Of a stretch of 64,000 nt of DNA, positions 7,936 through 17,630 are shown piece after piece. The position numbers and the translations under genes were made by a program. The DNA is from Candidatus Lernaella stagnicola. GTDB lineage: Bacteria; Lernaellota; Lernaellaia; Lernaellales; Lernaellaceae. How positions within the stretch are numbered: position 1 is the stretch's first letter; each line of letters begins with the position of its first letter. The notes under the pieces are model-generated. The model had not been told where the DNA came from. It saw only the letters and a program-made list of their open reading frames with translations, and did no database searches. The DNA is taken from contig JAVCCK010000027.1 of assembly GCA_030765525.1 (NCBI GenBank), forward strand, positions 1 to 64,000, given 5' to 3'.

Positions 7936-10900
7936 TCAGGAATCCGGTAGGTCGTCGCCCGCGACGCGGTGCACTTCGTCGATCACGAAACGATAGAGCC
8001 GATCAACGCCCCGCACCCACTCGGGCACGACGGTCCACTGCGGCCAGGTTTCCCGAATGCGATGCAAACCGGTATCGCGATCACCGGCATCGATTTCGCA
8101 CAGCGCCAGAACGAATTGCGTCATCAAACTCCGCGCTTGTTCCTGCGGGTCGCTCAGTTTTTTCTCGATGGGATCGAGTACGGAAACGGCGGTGCGCGCC
8201 TCACGCAGCGCCGCATCGAAGCTGCCCCTGCCGCGCCGTGCCAAAGCCATGGCGGCGTGACTGCCCGCGAGAAAGAAGCGATGGCGGCGTTGGCTTTCGG
8301 CGTAGGCGAGCATTTGTTCCCGCACTTCGATTGCCGCCGCGAGGTGGACGGTTGCGTCGTCCCATTCGGCCAGAAAGAGATGTACGAGCCCGAGGTTGTG
8401 CAGCCCCACGCCGTAGTTGGCGCGCAGCCAGAGGTTGTCGGCGCTCTCGGGATTCGCCATCGCCGTCGTGTGTAACTCGATGGTGCGGCGAAACCAGCTA
8501 CCCGCCTCTTGCATGCGCCCCAACAGAGTCAGCAAGCCGGCGCGGCTGTTATAGGCGCTGGCCAAACGTCGCGCGTGCGACTCCTGCTCCGGCTCGGCGG
8601 CCATGAGTTCTTCATTGATCGCCACGGCTTTCTCGGCTTCGACAAGCGCTTCCTCGAAACGTCCTGCCGACCATAAGAACCCAGCGAGCGTCTTCGCGTT
8701 TAGTGCTCGACGAGCTCGAGTACCGACCGAATCGCGATCCGAGCCGAAGCTTTGCTCCCAGGCGTCACTCGACCGACGCACCCACTCTAACGCTTCCTCG
8801 AGCCGCCCCAGGCCGCGAGCCACGAATGCCATCGATTCACAAGCGTTGGCAAAGTTGCGGTGCAGCAGCAGGTAGGTTGAATCGTCACCCCGCAACCGTT
8901 CGTACAGATCGATGTTCTCGCGGTAAAAGTCGGCGGCGGCGTCCAAATCGCCACGATCGAACGCCGTAATGCCGCTGTCGGAAAGCAGCACCGCCAAGTT
9001 GATGTGCGCCTGCTGATTGGCCTCATCCAACGCTACCAGTCGCCGCTGCAACGCGACCGCCGATTCCAGAAACGCCAGGGCCGCGGTGAATTCGCCGCGC
9101 CGCCGGTGCGCGAGCGCAATGTTTCGGTAGCCGATCGACAAATCCTGCAACAGTTCCTGGCGATTTGGATTCTGCGCCGTCAACCAAGCCAGCCCGGCGA
9201 CCGCGCGTCTGCGATATTCTCCGGCGTGGCTCTCTTCACCCTGCGAGAGGAAAAAGTCAGCTTGGCGATTCAGGGCCGTAGCGTAGGACCATTGCGCGTC
9301 GACGCCGGTCGGCTGATGCACAAGGACTTCCTCCCGCAGCGCCATTCCCTTGCGAAAGCATTGTTCCGCTTCGGCCATGTCGCGCAGGTGCTGCGCTACG
9401 TTGCCGAGGTTGAAATAGTCGACAGCCAGCCAGGACCGAACCGCTTCATGGCGGGGGTTCTCGTCGAGGATCTGCTGATGCCAGTCCAGCGCCGTTTCAA
9501 GGTAGGTGCCGGCTTCTTCCCATTGGCCCTGTTGGCGAAGCAAACCACTAAGTCGGCTGGCCGCGGTGGCGGCATCGCGCCGGAAATCGCGGTTCGTGGA
9601 ACTTGTCTCGCACAGGGTTTTTCGAATCGCAAGGCAATCGCGCAAGAGACGGACCGCCTCGCCGACCTGCGCTTGCTGCACGCGCACGCTCGCCAAATTG
9701 AACAAGATCGTGGAGAGAGTCCAATGTGGCCCCGTGTCGGTGGGATTTTTTTCCGCGCAATAGCGCGCCAGGCGAAGGCTTTCCTCAAAAAGATCGATGG
9801 CCTCACCAAGCGCCCCGCGGTCTTTGGCGAACACAGCCGTATCGTTGATGCATTGCGCGAGGGCCCCGGCGTAACCCAGGTCGCTCGTGTCGATATCGGC
9901 AAGACGGCGCCGAATTTCCAGTGTGCGTTCGATCGCGTCGCGCGCTTGGACACCGCGGCCCGCATTGCGATGCAACCACGCCATGCTTCGATATGTCATG
10001 GAAAGACGAAAGAGCACGCGCAGGTCCGCGTCATCCATTTCAACCAGCCGGGTTCGGGCGGCGATCGCGGCCTCGAAGCTGCGCTCCGCGGCCGTTGTTT
10101 CACCCGCCTGCCTCTCCAACACACCCAGGAAATGGTCGACCGTCGCCAACATATCGGCCAACTCGAAATCCCCGGGATTGGTATCGACGATGTCGGCGAG
10201 AATTCCCCGCGACAGCCGTGCCGTTTTCAGCGCCCGCTCGAATTCGCCCTGGGTGTTGAGCAACGACGCGAGATTCTGCCGCAAACGGGCCTCGAGCAAC
10301 GCAAAGTCTCGGCCTTGACGGACATCGGCGGGCAGGCTCTCCATCAGTTCGGCGCCGCGCTCCAGACAATTCCGCGATTGCGCCAAGTCGCCGACGCGCC
10401 TGTCGTTTTGCGAGCAATCGTTCAAACTCGACGCCAACCACTCGACGACCTCGGCGTTATCCGGATCGACCAGCCACAACTGCTCGCGCATCTCCAACGC
10501 CTGCCGGCCCAAGTCGAGCGCCGCCGCCAAGTCGCCGGTTTCCCGTTTGCGGTTGGCGAGTCGATTGAGCAGGCTGGCGTGCAGACGCACAACGTCGCGT
10601 CCTTCGGCGGTCGCGCCACCAATCTGCTCGATAAAATGCAACGCCGTTTCCAGATAACGAATCGCGGCGTCGCGGCTACCGAGGCGGAGTGCGACGGCGG
10701 CGTTTTTCCCGGCGGCTTCAGCGGCGCGAAGGTTTTCGGCGTCGGTCAGCGGACGGTCGGCGACCAAGGCCTGCCAGGCAACGAGCCCAGCGCGCCGGCG
10801 CTCAGCGGTATTGCGCAGCGCCTCTGCCTTGCCGGACACCGCGTAGAATTCTTCGTCCTCGTCAAACAACTCGATGATGGTTTCCAAACACAGCGTTCTA

Positions 10901-12513
10901 ATGGCCGGCGGCAACCCTTCAAGAAAGGCGTCGTAAATGAGTTGATGCGTGAAAAGGTAGGGCTGTTCCGGCCGACCCGCCGGCATGAGCCGCGCGGCCT
11001 CGGCGGCAATCAAGTGGTGCTTGCGTTCCGCATCTTGCAGTTGGCCTTGAATCGAGGGCAGATCGAGGTCGGAAAGGGCGGCGAAACGTTGCGCCACGCG
11101 CTCCAGAAAACGGTCGCGGAAGGTACGGCCTTCCACCGCCCCGCATTGCAGCAAGCGGTATTGGCGGTCGTTTTGTTCGCGCAATCGCTCGAGGCGCTCG
11201 GTGATGATGCCGCGGGCGTCGTGCGGGATCGCACCGGTCCGCCAGCTTTCGGTAAGCGTGTCGATTTCAACCTCGCGACGAAAGCGGCCGGTGGCGTCGA
11301 CGAACTCCTGATCGACAAGAAAGCGGGCTAAGTAATCCGCGACGATGGGAATTCCCTCGGCGCGCTCGGCGATCCACTTCACGAGTTCGACGTCGGCGGT
11401 CGGCCCGAAAAGGCCTTGGACGATCTCGCCGATCGATTGGTCGTCCAGGCGCTCGACTTCGATTTTGTGGTGCGAATAACGTGAGCCTTCGCGACGGGCC
11501 AGTTGGCTCAGCAGCCGGCCGGCCGGTCGGTTCTCGGCCACGACGTCGATGTTGCGACATGTGGCCAGCACCATCACCGGGCGGTCGGCGGCAGCTTCCA
11601 AAAAATGAAGCAGCAGGTCGATGCTTTCCTGGTCGGTCCATTGCAGGTCGTCGATCGACAGCACCAGCGGCATACCGCCGCGTTCCACGTTGCTCAATTC
11701 GACCAAAAGCCCGGTGACCGTTCGCGCCAACCCGGCCATTTCCTCGGGCTGCGAGCTGCGGCCGCCGCGGCGCATGGCCGCGCCGATTTTCACCGTCGCC
11801 TTTCCCAACGCCAACAGGGCGCCCAAGCCGCTGGCGCTTACCAACACTTCCAGGCCCTCGCCCAGAATATCCATGAGAAGTTCGGCGCCTTCGCTGCGCA
11901 ACCGCTGCCGCAAGCGCCGGCCGAAATCGTCGGGCACGAAATCCTTGATCGGGTGATGCCGCAGCCCCTGAACCATCTGCAGCCACGGGCTCAACTCCAC
12001 GGCGTGCGCGCGGGACGAATCCTCCGGCGCCGTTGAACCGGTGGCCACCAGGTCGCAACGCGACGCGAGCCACAGATAGCGCGGCTTGCGCTCTTCTTTC
12101 TTCGCGATGGCGAAGAGTTTGCCCTCGGTCGAAACCTGCTCCAGGCGGCCGGGCGGAATATCGGGCCAATAATCGTCGGGATCCCAACTCGGGTTGGAGG
12201 CCAGTTCGCGGTAGAAGCGTTCCAGAACGGCCGTTTTGCCCACGCCCGGTTCGCCGAGCAGCACCACGATAGTCGGCCGTTGCTGCGTGACGGTTTCCTG
12301 CCATGCCGCCCATATGTTGGCTAGTTCCTCGCGCCGCTGTACGAACACGCTGAACGCCGCCGGCAAATGCTCGCGCACGAGCTCTCCGGCGCGTTGTCGT
12401 TCCCGCTCTTCAATTACCGCTGCGTCGAAGTTGGATCGACACAGCGTGCAGAAAAAGATTTCCGTTCCGGGAACCTTCACGAGTTCGGCGTCGCATTTGG
12501 GACAATTCGCCAT
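7936..12513 (-). CDS. Large ATPase with N-terminal zinc ribbon and long TPR region (STAND-like)
   Basis: 1525 aa. Residues 1-30 form a zinc ribbon (C4-P-K-C7 ... C22-T-L-C25). Residues about 55-420 are an ATPase of the AAA_16/STAND type, with Walker A GEPGVGKT at 87-94 and Walker B VLSIDDLQWTD at about 284-294, as in PknK- and adenylate-cyclase-associated ATPases. The rest, about 850 residues, is a long array of tetratricopeptide repeats (ALDLGRQALEMREQL, EAIDLFEESLRLA, and so on). No kinase, cyclase or DNA-binding domain is seen. STAND NTPases act as ligand-triggered switches whose repeats sense partners; here the zinc ribbon occupies the usual effector position. There is no signal peptide, so it is cytoplasmic. 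It is a single gene, convergent with the GH92 gene. Confidence 0.88.
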   Translation of the reverse strand: MANCPKCDAELVKVPGTEIFFCTLCRSNFDAAVIEERERQRAGELVREHLPAAFSVFVQRREELANIWAAWQETVTQQRPTIVVLLGEPGVGKTAVLERFYRELASNPSWDPDDYWPDIPPGRLEQVSTEGKLFAIAKKEERKPRYLWLASRCDLVATGSTAPEDSSRAHAVELSPWLQMVQGLRHHPIKDFVPDDFGRRLRQRLRSEGAELLMDILGEGLEVLVSASGLGALLALGKATVKIGAAMRRGGRSSQPEEMAGLARTVTGLLVELSNVERGGMPLVLSIDDLQWTDQESIDLLLHFLEAAADRPVMVLATCRNIDVVAENRPAGRLLSQLARREGSRYSHHKIEVERLDDQSIGEIVQGLFGPTADVELVKWIAERAEGIPIVADYLARFLVDQEFVDATGRFRREVEIDTLTESWRTGAIPHDARGIITERLERLREQNDRQYRLLQCGAVEGRTFRDRFLERVAQRFAALSDLDLPSIQGQLQDAERKHHLIAAEAARLMPAGRPEQPYLFTHQLIYDAFLEGLPPAIRTLCLETIIELFDEDEEFYAVSGKAEALRNTAERRRAGLVAWQALVADRPLTDAENLRAAEAAGKNAAVALRLGSRDAAIRYLETALHFIEQIGGATAEGRDVVRLHASLLNRLANRKRETGDLAAALDLGRQALEMREQLWLVDPDNAEVVEWLASSLNDCSQNDRRVGDLAQSRNCLERGAELMESLPADVRQGRDFALLEARLRQNLASLLNTQGEFERALKTARLSRGILADIVDTNPGDFELADMLATVDHFLGVLERQAGETTAAERSFEAAIAARTRLVEMDDADLRVLFRLSMTYRSMAWLHRNAGRGVQARDAIERTLEIRRRLADIDTSDLGYAGALAQCINDTAVFAKDRGALGEAIDLFEESLRLARYCAEKNPTDTGPHWTLSTILFNLASVRVQQAQVGEAVRLLRDCLAIRKTLCETSSTNRDFRRDAATAASRLSGLLRQQGQWEEAGTYLETALDWHQQILDENPRHEAVRSWLAVDYFNLGNVAQHLRDMAEAEQCFRKGMALREEVLVHQPTGVDAQWSYATALNRQADFFLSQGEESHAGEYRRRAVAGLAWLTAQNPNRQELLQDLSIGYRNIALAHRRRGEFTAALAFLESAVALQRRLVALDEANQQAHINLAVLLSDSGITAFDRGDLDAAADFYRENIDLYERLRGDDSTYLLLHRNFANACESMAFVARGLGRLEEALEWVRRSSDAWEQSFGSDRDSVGTRARRALNAKTLAGFLWSAGRFEEALVEAEKAVAINEELMAAEPEQESHARRLASAYNSRAGLLTLLGRMQEAGSWFRRTIELHTTAMANPESADNLWLRANYGVGLHNLGLVHLFLAEWDDATVHLAAAIEVREQMLAYAESQRRHRFFLAGSHAAMALARRGRGSFDAALREARTAVSVLDPIEKKLSDPQEQARSLMTQFVLALCEIDAGDRDTGLHRIRETWPQWTVVPEWVRGVDRLYRFVIDEVHRVAGDDLPDS

Positions 12514-12620
12514 CGGTCTTCCTCGATGAACCCCGCCGCTTCGAATTCAGTTACGACGTTTCTTCCGCCCTCGGGGCCGGCGGCAATCCTATTAGGAGTT
12601 CCAGGAAATCATACACCATC

Positions 12621-12655
12621 AAAGGGCGAAAAGCCCGGCCGTGCGTGGCCGGGCT
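12621..12655 (-). terminator. Intrinsic terminator of the SUMF1-domain lipoprotein gene
   Basis: A perfect 9-bp inverted repeat AGCCCGGCC / GGCCGGGCT (12632-12640 and 12647-12655) encloses the loop GTGCGT. It begins about 30 bp after the stop of the leftward gene ending at 12684. In the leftward direction it is followed by TTTTCGCCCTTT, a broken U-tract, so efficiency may be moderate. The rest of the 170-bp interval shows nothing else. Confidence 0.7.
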
Positions 12656-12683
12656 GTGCGGATACGTGTTCTTCGTGTCTGGT

Positions 12684-15272
12684 TTAGGGAGCCACCCATT
12701 GCGTCGGGTCGGCCACGACGTCGCAGTCGATGAATTCCACCGTCGCCGGGTTCTTGAACGGCGAGTAGCAATACTCCAGAACGAAACCCAGTTCCTCGGG
12801 TCGCGGCACGACGCCGAAGGTGCCGCTGTTGCGGTTCGGTTTGTAGTCGTAGATGCCGTCGGGTACCGAAGCGTCCCACAAATCCCAATAGGGCCAGGTG
12901 CTGAAATGATCCGCGGCCGCGCCGTAGCGGTCCATGATCATGCGCGCCTCTTCGGACGTGAGCGGGAACCCCGCGGCAGCCGCCGCCAACAAAAACGCCG
13001 TCGCGTCGGCGTCCCATTCGGGCACGGTGGCGCGTCCCGGGTCCTCGTACATCATGTAATCGACGCGCGTGGCCATGCCTTCCATCAACTCATAAGCCAC
13101 GTCGTTCTCTTCGACCATGAGCGCGTTGTAAATCGCCGCCGTATGGAAGTACCGGATGATCGCCCAGTTGAAGTAGTGCTGGACCGTGGCGACTTGTTCG
13201 TAAAGCCAGCCGATACCATCGCCGCAACCCACATCGAGGTCACTGCCGTAGCCCACCAGGGCCGAGGTCAACTTGCTGTTACATTCGGACTTGGGCGTGA
13301 AGATATCGTAGATCACGAAGCTGGCCAGGTCGGCCACGAAGCCCATCTCGGTAATCGGTATGTACTGGTTGCCGTAGGTATCCTTGGTGCGAATGTAGTA
13401 ACCTGAATCCGTAACGTCTTTCCCGAACCCCTGCAGGTAACTCAGGGCCTCGGTGCAGGCGGCGACGAGGTCCTCGTCGTCACTTTCCTCCACGACGCGC
13501 ATCATCATCGGCACGGCGCGGTAGATGTGCGGCACGTCGTCTTTGCTGCGCATGTTGCGCACCCAAATGTCGCCGAAAGTCGGGCTCACCGGGTTGTTGA
13601 CGGTGTGCGAATTCCAACCGAACCACTGGTGGTGCACCAGATCGTAATCCACGGCGATGTTGCGGCCGTCCTCCGTGTAGGTGTGGTAGTGCGTGAAGAT
13701 GCCGCGCGGCATGATGAAATGCTCGGGGTCGTTCTGGGTCCACTGCGTGCCCAGGAAAAAGGCCGTGAAACCCTTGGCGAACTGTTCGGCCACGTCGCAG
13801 AGCCGTTCGTCGCCGCTCATCAAGCAGCCGGCCGCGGCATTATTGAAGGTCTTGGGCGTGCGGATCATCACGTTGTCGGCCCCGCCCGTATGCTCGAAGG
13901 TCACCGTATCCCCGGCTTTCACCGCCCGGGTGTCCTGCCAGAAAATCTTGTAATCGTAATACCCGCTGGTCGCGTGCTGCCCGTGGCCCGTCCACATCAA
14001 CCAATCGTAGTAATGGACCTGCGCCAAGAAGCCCATGTATTTCTGGGTGAAGTCGGTGATCTCCTGCGGCGTCGGCGGTGTGCCGACATCAGGCCGCGTG
14101 AAAGTCCACGGCAATTCGTCGGGATAATCCTTCGGCGCCTTCGCCACCGGGGCCGTCACCTTGGGCGCGGGGGCCTGGAACGCTTCCCCACGCTCGACCG
14201 GCAGCGTACGCACCAGCCGGAAACCAATGTAGGGCACGCGGAAATGCGGCGTCTGCCCGGTTCGAATCGCGGACCGGCATTTCCCGGCGCCGCTGTAACG
14301 GATCCCGCAACTGCGCGTCGCTTTGAAATGCCCGTCGGTGGGGCCGACCGGGTCGGTGGCGTCGCCGTCGTAGGCTCCGTACCAATCCCACATCCATTCC
14401 TTGACGTTGCCGCTCATGTCGAACAAGCCCCAATCGTTGGCTTGCTTCTGGGCTGCGGGGTGGGTTTTTTCCTCGGCGTTGCCGCAATACCAGCCGATGG
14501 CGGCGAGGCCCTCGTCGACCGGCGAGCACGCTTCGTTGACCACATCACCGTTATAGAACGCGGTGGTGGTGCCGGCGCGAGCGGCGTATTCCCATTCCGC
14601 TTCGGTCGGCAGACGGAAGCCCTCGCAGTCTTGCGGCGTCGTGACGCCGTTCAGGGCCGCGGTCGCCGCGCGAATGCCGCCGTGCTCGCTGCAATAGTCG
14701 ATCGCGTCGCCGAGTGTACCGTCGGCGCAGTTGATATCAGTCAACGTGTAGCACGCGTCGTAACTTTCCTCGGCCGACAGGCGGTTGGCGAAGGCGAGCG
14801 TGTCGAACCAACTCACCTGCTCCACCGGCAGGCGTCTCGCCGTGCCGTAACGCGGGAAGTAGCTGGGGTTGAAATCCATAAAGTCGTTGAACTGCCCCTG
14901 GGTCACCTCGGTCGCCATCATCTCGATATCGCGAGTGAAGGTGACAGTGTGCAGAACCTCGTCGGCGCGATGGCCCGTTTCGGCGGCAGGGCTGCCCATG
15001 GTGAACGAGCCGCGTGGAATGTAGAGGAAACCGATCGTAGTCGGCGGCGGCGGCGAAGTATCGTCGTCATCGTCGTCGTCGTCACCAGCGGTGTCGTTGT
15101 CATCGTCATCGTCGTTGTCGTCGTCGTCATTGTCGTCGTCGTCGTCGTCAACCGGTGACGTATCGTTGTCGTCATCGTTGTCTTCGTCGTCGTCGTCGTC
15201 GCACGCGGCGATCGAAAATCCCACCAGCAAGACCAAGAGCAATACAAAGAGCCATTTCACGAGGGGCTTCAT
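12684..15272 (-). CDS. Lipoprotein with Asp-rich linker, SUMF1/FGE-like domain and unknown C-terminal domain
   Basis: I set the start at ATG 15272 (862 aa), preceded by AAGGA at about 8 nt; an upstream in-frame start at 15308 would bury the signal peptide. The lipobox is FSIAAC (Cys24), followed directly by about 50 residues of mostly Asp/Asn. Residues about 85-345 are a formylglycine-generating-enzyme-like (SUMF1) domain: IPRGSFTMGSP, EVTQGQF, FRLPTEAEWEYAARAG, GNVKEWMWDWYG, CRSAIR...YIGFRL. By my alignment from memory to human FGE, C322 and C332 match Cys336 and Cys346 but the position of Cys341 is Ser327, so formylglycine formation is unlikely. The remaining 500 residues (Trp/His-rich, mostly helical by eye) match no family I know. 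The gene stands alone with its own terminator. Confidence 0.85.
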   Translation of the reverse strand: MKPLVKWLFVLLLVLLVGFSIAACDDDDDEDNDDDNDTSPVDDDDDDNDDDDNDDDDDNDTAGDDDDDDDDTSPPPPTTIGFLYIPRGSFTMGSPAAETGHRADEVLHTVTFTRDIEMMATEVTQGQFNDFMDFNPSYFPRYGTARRLPVEQVSWFDTLAFANRLSAEESYDACYTLTDINCADGTLGDAIDYCSEHGGIRAATAALNGVTTPQDCEGFRLPTEAEWEYAARAGTTTAFYNGDVVNEACSPVDEGLAAIGWYCGNAEEKTHPAAQKQANDWGLFDMSGNVKEWMWDWYGAYDGDATDPVGPTDGHFKATRSCGIRYSGAGKCRSAIRTGQTPHFRVPYIGFRLVRTLPVERGEAFQAPAPKVTAPVAKAPKDYPDELPWTFTRPDVGTPPTPQEITDFTQKYMGFLAQVHYYDWLMWTGHGQHATSGYYDYKIFWQDTRAVKAGDTVTFEHTGGADNVMIRTPKTFNNAAAGCLMSGDERLCDVAEQFAKGFTAFFLGTQWTQNDPEHFIMPRGIFTHYHTYTEDGRNIAVDYDLVHHQWFGWNSHTVNNPVSPTFGDIWVRNMRSKDDVPHIYRAVPMMMRVVEESDDEDLVAACTEALSYLQGFGKDVTDSGYYIRTKDTYGNQYIPITEMGFVADLASFVIYDIFTPKSECNSKLTSALVGYGSDLDVGCGDGIGWLYEQVATVQHYFNWAIIRYFHTAAIYNALMVEENDVAYELMEGMATRVDYMMYEDPGRATVPEWDADATAFLLAAAAAGFPLTSEEARMIMDRYGAAADHFSTWPYWDLWDASVPDGIYDYKPNRNSGTFGVVPRPEELGFVLEYCYSPFKNPATVEFIDCDVVADPTQWVAP

Positions 15273-15423
15273 AAGCTTTTCCTTCCACCCTATAAGGGCA
15301 CACTTCAACCCCTCCGGTTATCTGTATTCGCGGCCTTCCTGTCAAGCGAGCGGCCCGCGCGGGCATTTCACGAAACTGATTTCGGTTCTCGCCTTGGCGA
15401 CTTCATGGCCGGGCGCCTTCTTG

Positions 15424-16440
15424 TCACGGCGTCAGCAGCACCTTGCCGAAATTCTTGCGGTCCTGGATGTACGCGTGCGCCGCGCCGGCCTGGTCAAAGG
15501 GGAAGGTTTTGTCGATCACCGGCGCCATCTCGCCCTTCGCCACCAACGCCATGATTTTCTCCATCGCCTGCGTGAGAATGTCGGTTTCATCCCACAGATG
15601 GCCCATGTTGAAGCCGCCGACGGCGCGATTGTCGTTCATCAGCGCCACGGGCGAGAAGCGCGGCAGTTCGATAAAGCCTTTTAAGACGGCCAGCAAGTTT
15701 CGGGTTTTGCCCGGCGCAAAGCTCGACACGCCGAACATCGCCAACCGCCCCAGCGGCGCCAGGCAGCGAAAGCTCTTCTTGAACGACTTACCGCCCACCG
15801 GGTCGATCACGACGTCCACGCCGCGCCCGTTCGTGTAATCCTTGACGGCGGTCTCGAAATCCAGGCTCCGGTAGTCGATGCAGTGCGCCGCCCCCATTTC
15901 CCGCAGGCGTTCGTGTTTGCCCGGGCTGGCGGTCCCAATCACGTTGGCGCCGAAAGCGCGGCTGATTTGCAGCGCCGCGAGCCCGACGCCGCCGCCCGCG
16001 TTTTGCACCAGCACGGTGTCGTTTTCCTTCACCCCCGCAAAACGCACGAGCATCAGCCACGCGGTCAGGAAATTGACGGGAATTCCCGCCGCGGTCTTGG
16101 TATCGATCTCCGGCGGCAAAGGGAATATCCGGTCGACCGACGCAACGACCACGTCGCTGTATCCGCCGAAGCGGGTGAACGACGCCACGCGATCCCCGAC
16201 GGCGAAGCCTTCCACCGCGTCGCCGACCCTATCGATTTTGCCAGCGACCTCGTAGCCGACCACCGACGGCACCGGCGGTGCGTCCTGATACATGCCCATA
16301 CGCGCCATGATGTCCGCGAAATTGATGCCGCTGGCCTCGACGCGAATCCGCACCTCGCCGGGTTTGGGCGTCGGGTCGATCGTTTCGCGCACTTCGAGCA
16401 CTTCCGGGCCGCCGACGCGGGGTATCCAAATCTGCCTCAT
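15424..16440 (-). CDS. Zinc-independent MDR-family NAD(P)H:quinone oxidoreductase-like enzyme
   Basis: The start is ATG 16440 (338 aa; AAAGGA nearby); the open frame extends to 16500 without a better site. It opens with MRQIWIPRVGGPEVLEVRE, has the GroES-like half with GINFADIMARMGMY, and the Rossmann dinucleotide site NAGGGVGLAALQISRAFGANV. VIDPVGGKSFKKSFRCLAPLGRLAMFG and the C-terminal GKVLLTP are typical of quinone reductase/VAT-1-like medium-chain dehydrogenases. The structural-zinc cysteine cluster of alcohol dehydrogenases is absent, consistent with NADPH-dependent reduction of quinones or enones in the cytosol. It is a single gene between divergent and same-strand neighbours; no substrate is implied by context. 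Confidence 0.9.
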   Translation of the reverse strand: MRQIWIPRVGGPEVLEVRETIDPTPKPGEVRIRVEASGINFADIMARMGMYQDAPPVPSVVGYEVAGKIDRVGDAVEGFAVGDRVASFTRFGGYSDVVVASVDRIFPLPPEIDTKTAAGIPVNFLTAWLMLVRFAGVKENDTVLVQNAGGGVGLAALQISRAFGANVIGTASPGKHERLREMGAAHCIDYRSLDFETAVKDYTNGRGVDVVIDPVGGKSFKKSFRCLAPLGRLAMFGVSSFAPGKTRNLLAVLKGFIELPRFSPVALMNDNRAVGGFNMGHLWDETDILTQAMEKIMALVAKGEMAPVIDKTFPFDQAGAAHAYIQDRKNFGKVLLTP

Positions 16441-16627
16441 GGTGATTCCTTTCCTCGCCGAGGTGAGCTTGAAATATCGGCACATTATTACGTGTGTCAA
16501 ATCATTTGGTCGCCCGGCGACCGCAAGCGCGAAGCGGCCGATTCAGCACCGATTTGGAGAGGGTTCAATCTCTTCAGACGGCGGGTCCGGCCAAACGCGC
16601 GGTTGTTTTCGGCAACGCAACGAGAGT

Positions 16628-16717
16628 ATGATGGCTCGCATGAAAAAAACGATGAAAAACACCAGAAAAATCCGTCTCGTTCCTTGCACCGAAAACATGA
16701 AAAAAGCTGGTTGTTAA
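16628..16717 (+). CDS. Possible 29-residue basic leader peptide upstream of the ZIP transporter
   Basis: A short frame begins ATGATGGCTCGC, encodes a peptide with 8 Lys and 3 Arg (KKTMKNTRKIRLVP), and stops with TAA one base before the ATG of the metal transporter (TAACATG). The position would allow translational coupling or attenuation, and the transporter has no strong site of its own in the 20 nt before its ATG. No homolog is known to me. It could be chance, because this A-rich stretch favours Lys codons. Confidence 0.3.
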   Translation: MMARMKKTMKNTRKIRLVPCTENMKKAGC

Positions 16718-16718
16718 C

Positions 16719-17504
16719 ATGGAACTTACTAATTTAGCATCGTGGCCGATCCCCTTGCTTGGTGTCGTAGCGAGTTTCGTAGCCGGCGCCCTTTCAGGCG
16801 TGGGAGCGTTGCCGATTCTGTTCATGCGCGACATTTCTCAACGCACGCAAGACATCATGATGGGATTCGGCGCAGGCGTCATGTTGGCGGCCACATCCTT
16901 TTCGCTGATCATTCCGGCGGTGGACTCCGTGGGAGGCGGCTGGACCGGCGCGCTCATCGTGGCCGCGGGTATGATGCTTGGGGGCGGGTTTTTGTGGTTC
17001 AGCGACCGATTTTTCCCGCACGAGCACTTCATCAAGGGTCCTGAGGGTGCCGACGCGGGCAATCTGAAGCGGATATGGTTGTTCATCATTGCCATCACGC
17101 TGCACAATTTCCCGGAAGGGCTTGCCGTCGGCGTCGGCTTCGGCGGCGGTGACGTGCAAAACGGGCTGACGCTGGCTATCGGTATCGGTCTGCAAAATAT
17201 GCCCGAAGGCCTCGTCGTGGCCCTCGCACTGATTTCACTGAATTACTCCAAAGCGAAAGCGCTCGGAATCGCCCTGGCAACCGGCCTTGTCGAGCCTATC
17301 GGCGGCCTGATCGGCGCGGGGATTGTGAGCTTTTCGCGACCGATCCTGCCATGGGGGCTGGCCTTCGCCGCGGGCGCCATGTTGTTTGTCATCAGCGACG
17401 AAATCATCCCGGAATCGCACCGTAAAGGTTTTGAGAAAGAGGCCACTTTCGGCGTCATGATCGGTTTTATCGTAATGATGCTGCTGGATGTTGGGTTGGG
17501 CTGA
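16719..17504 (+). CDS. ZIP-family divalent metal transporter (GufA/ZupT type)
   Basis: 261 aa with about eight hydrophobic segments. Two family signatures carry the metal site: HNFPEGLAVGVGFG in TM4 and NMPEGLVVALALI in TM5, both with conserved Glu. The first has the usual His; the second has Asn in its place, as in the GufA branch. A His/acidic loop between TM3 and TM4 (PHEHFIKGPEGAD) fits metal handling. ZIP proteins bring Zn, Fe or Mn into the cytoplasm. ATG 16719 is chosen from the start of the hydrophobic region; the ribosome site is weak (see the leader peptide entry). The gene is followed by a 200-bp gap with a likely promoter for the next gene. Confidence 0.93.
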   Translation: MELTNLASWPIPLLGVVASFVAGALSGVGALPILFMRDISQRTQDIMMGFGAGVMLAATSFSLIIPAVDSVGGGWTGALIVAAGMMLGGGFLWFSDRFFPHEHFIKGPEGADAGNLKRIWLFIIAITLHNFPEGLAVGVGFGGGDVQNGLTLAIGIGLQNMPEGLVVALALISLNYSKAKALGIALATGLVEPIGGLIGAGIVSFSRPILPWGLAFAAGAMLFVISDEIIPESHRKGFEKEATFGVMIGFIVMMLLDVGLG

Positions 17505-17630
17505 TTCCTTCCAGGTGCGCGTGGAATACACGCTTTCCCCTGAGATGTAGACGCAACCCGTTCCCATGATTTGACGCGATGGTCATCGTCGCGATTCGTT
17601 TCTCCGTCGGCGCGCTGCACGGGGCGGGTA

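Noticed and set aside
9004-11331. 775-codon frame opposite the TPR ATPase
   Set aside because: GC-rich codon bias of the real gene opens the antisense frame; it has no motifs and the sense gene has clear domains.
13527-15158. 543-codon frame opposite the SUMF1-domain lipoprotein
   Set aside because: The sense strand has signal peptide, lipobox and family motifs; the antisense frame ends in a Val/Ile run derived from the Asp tract.
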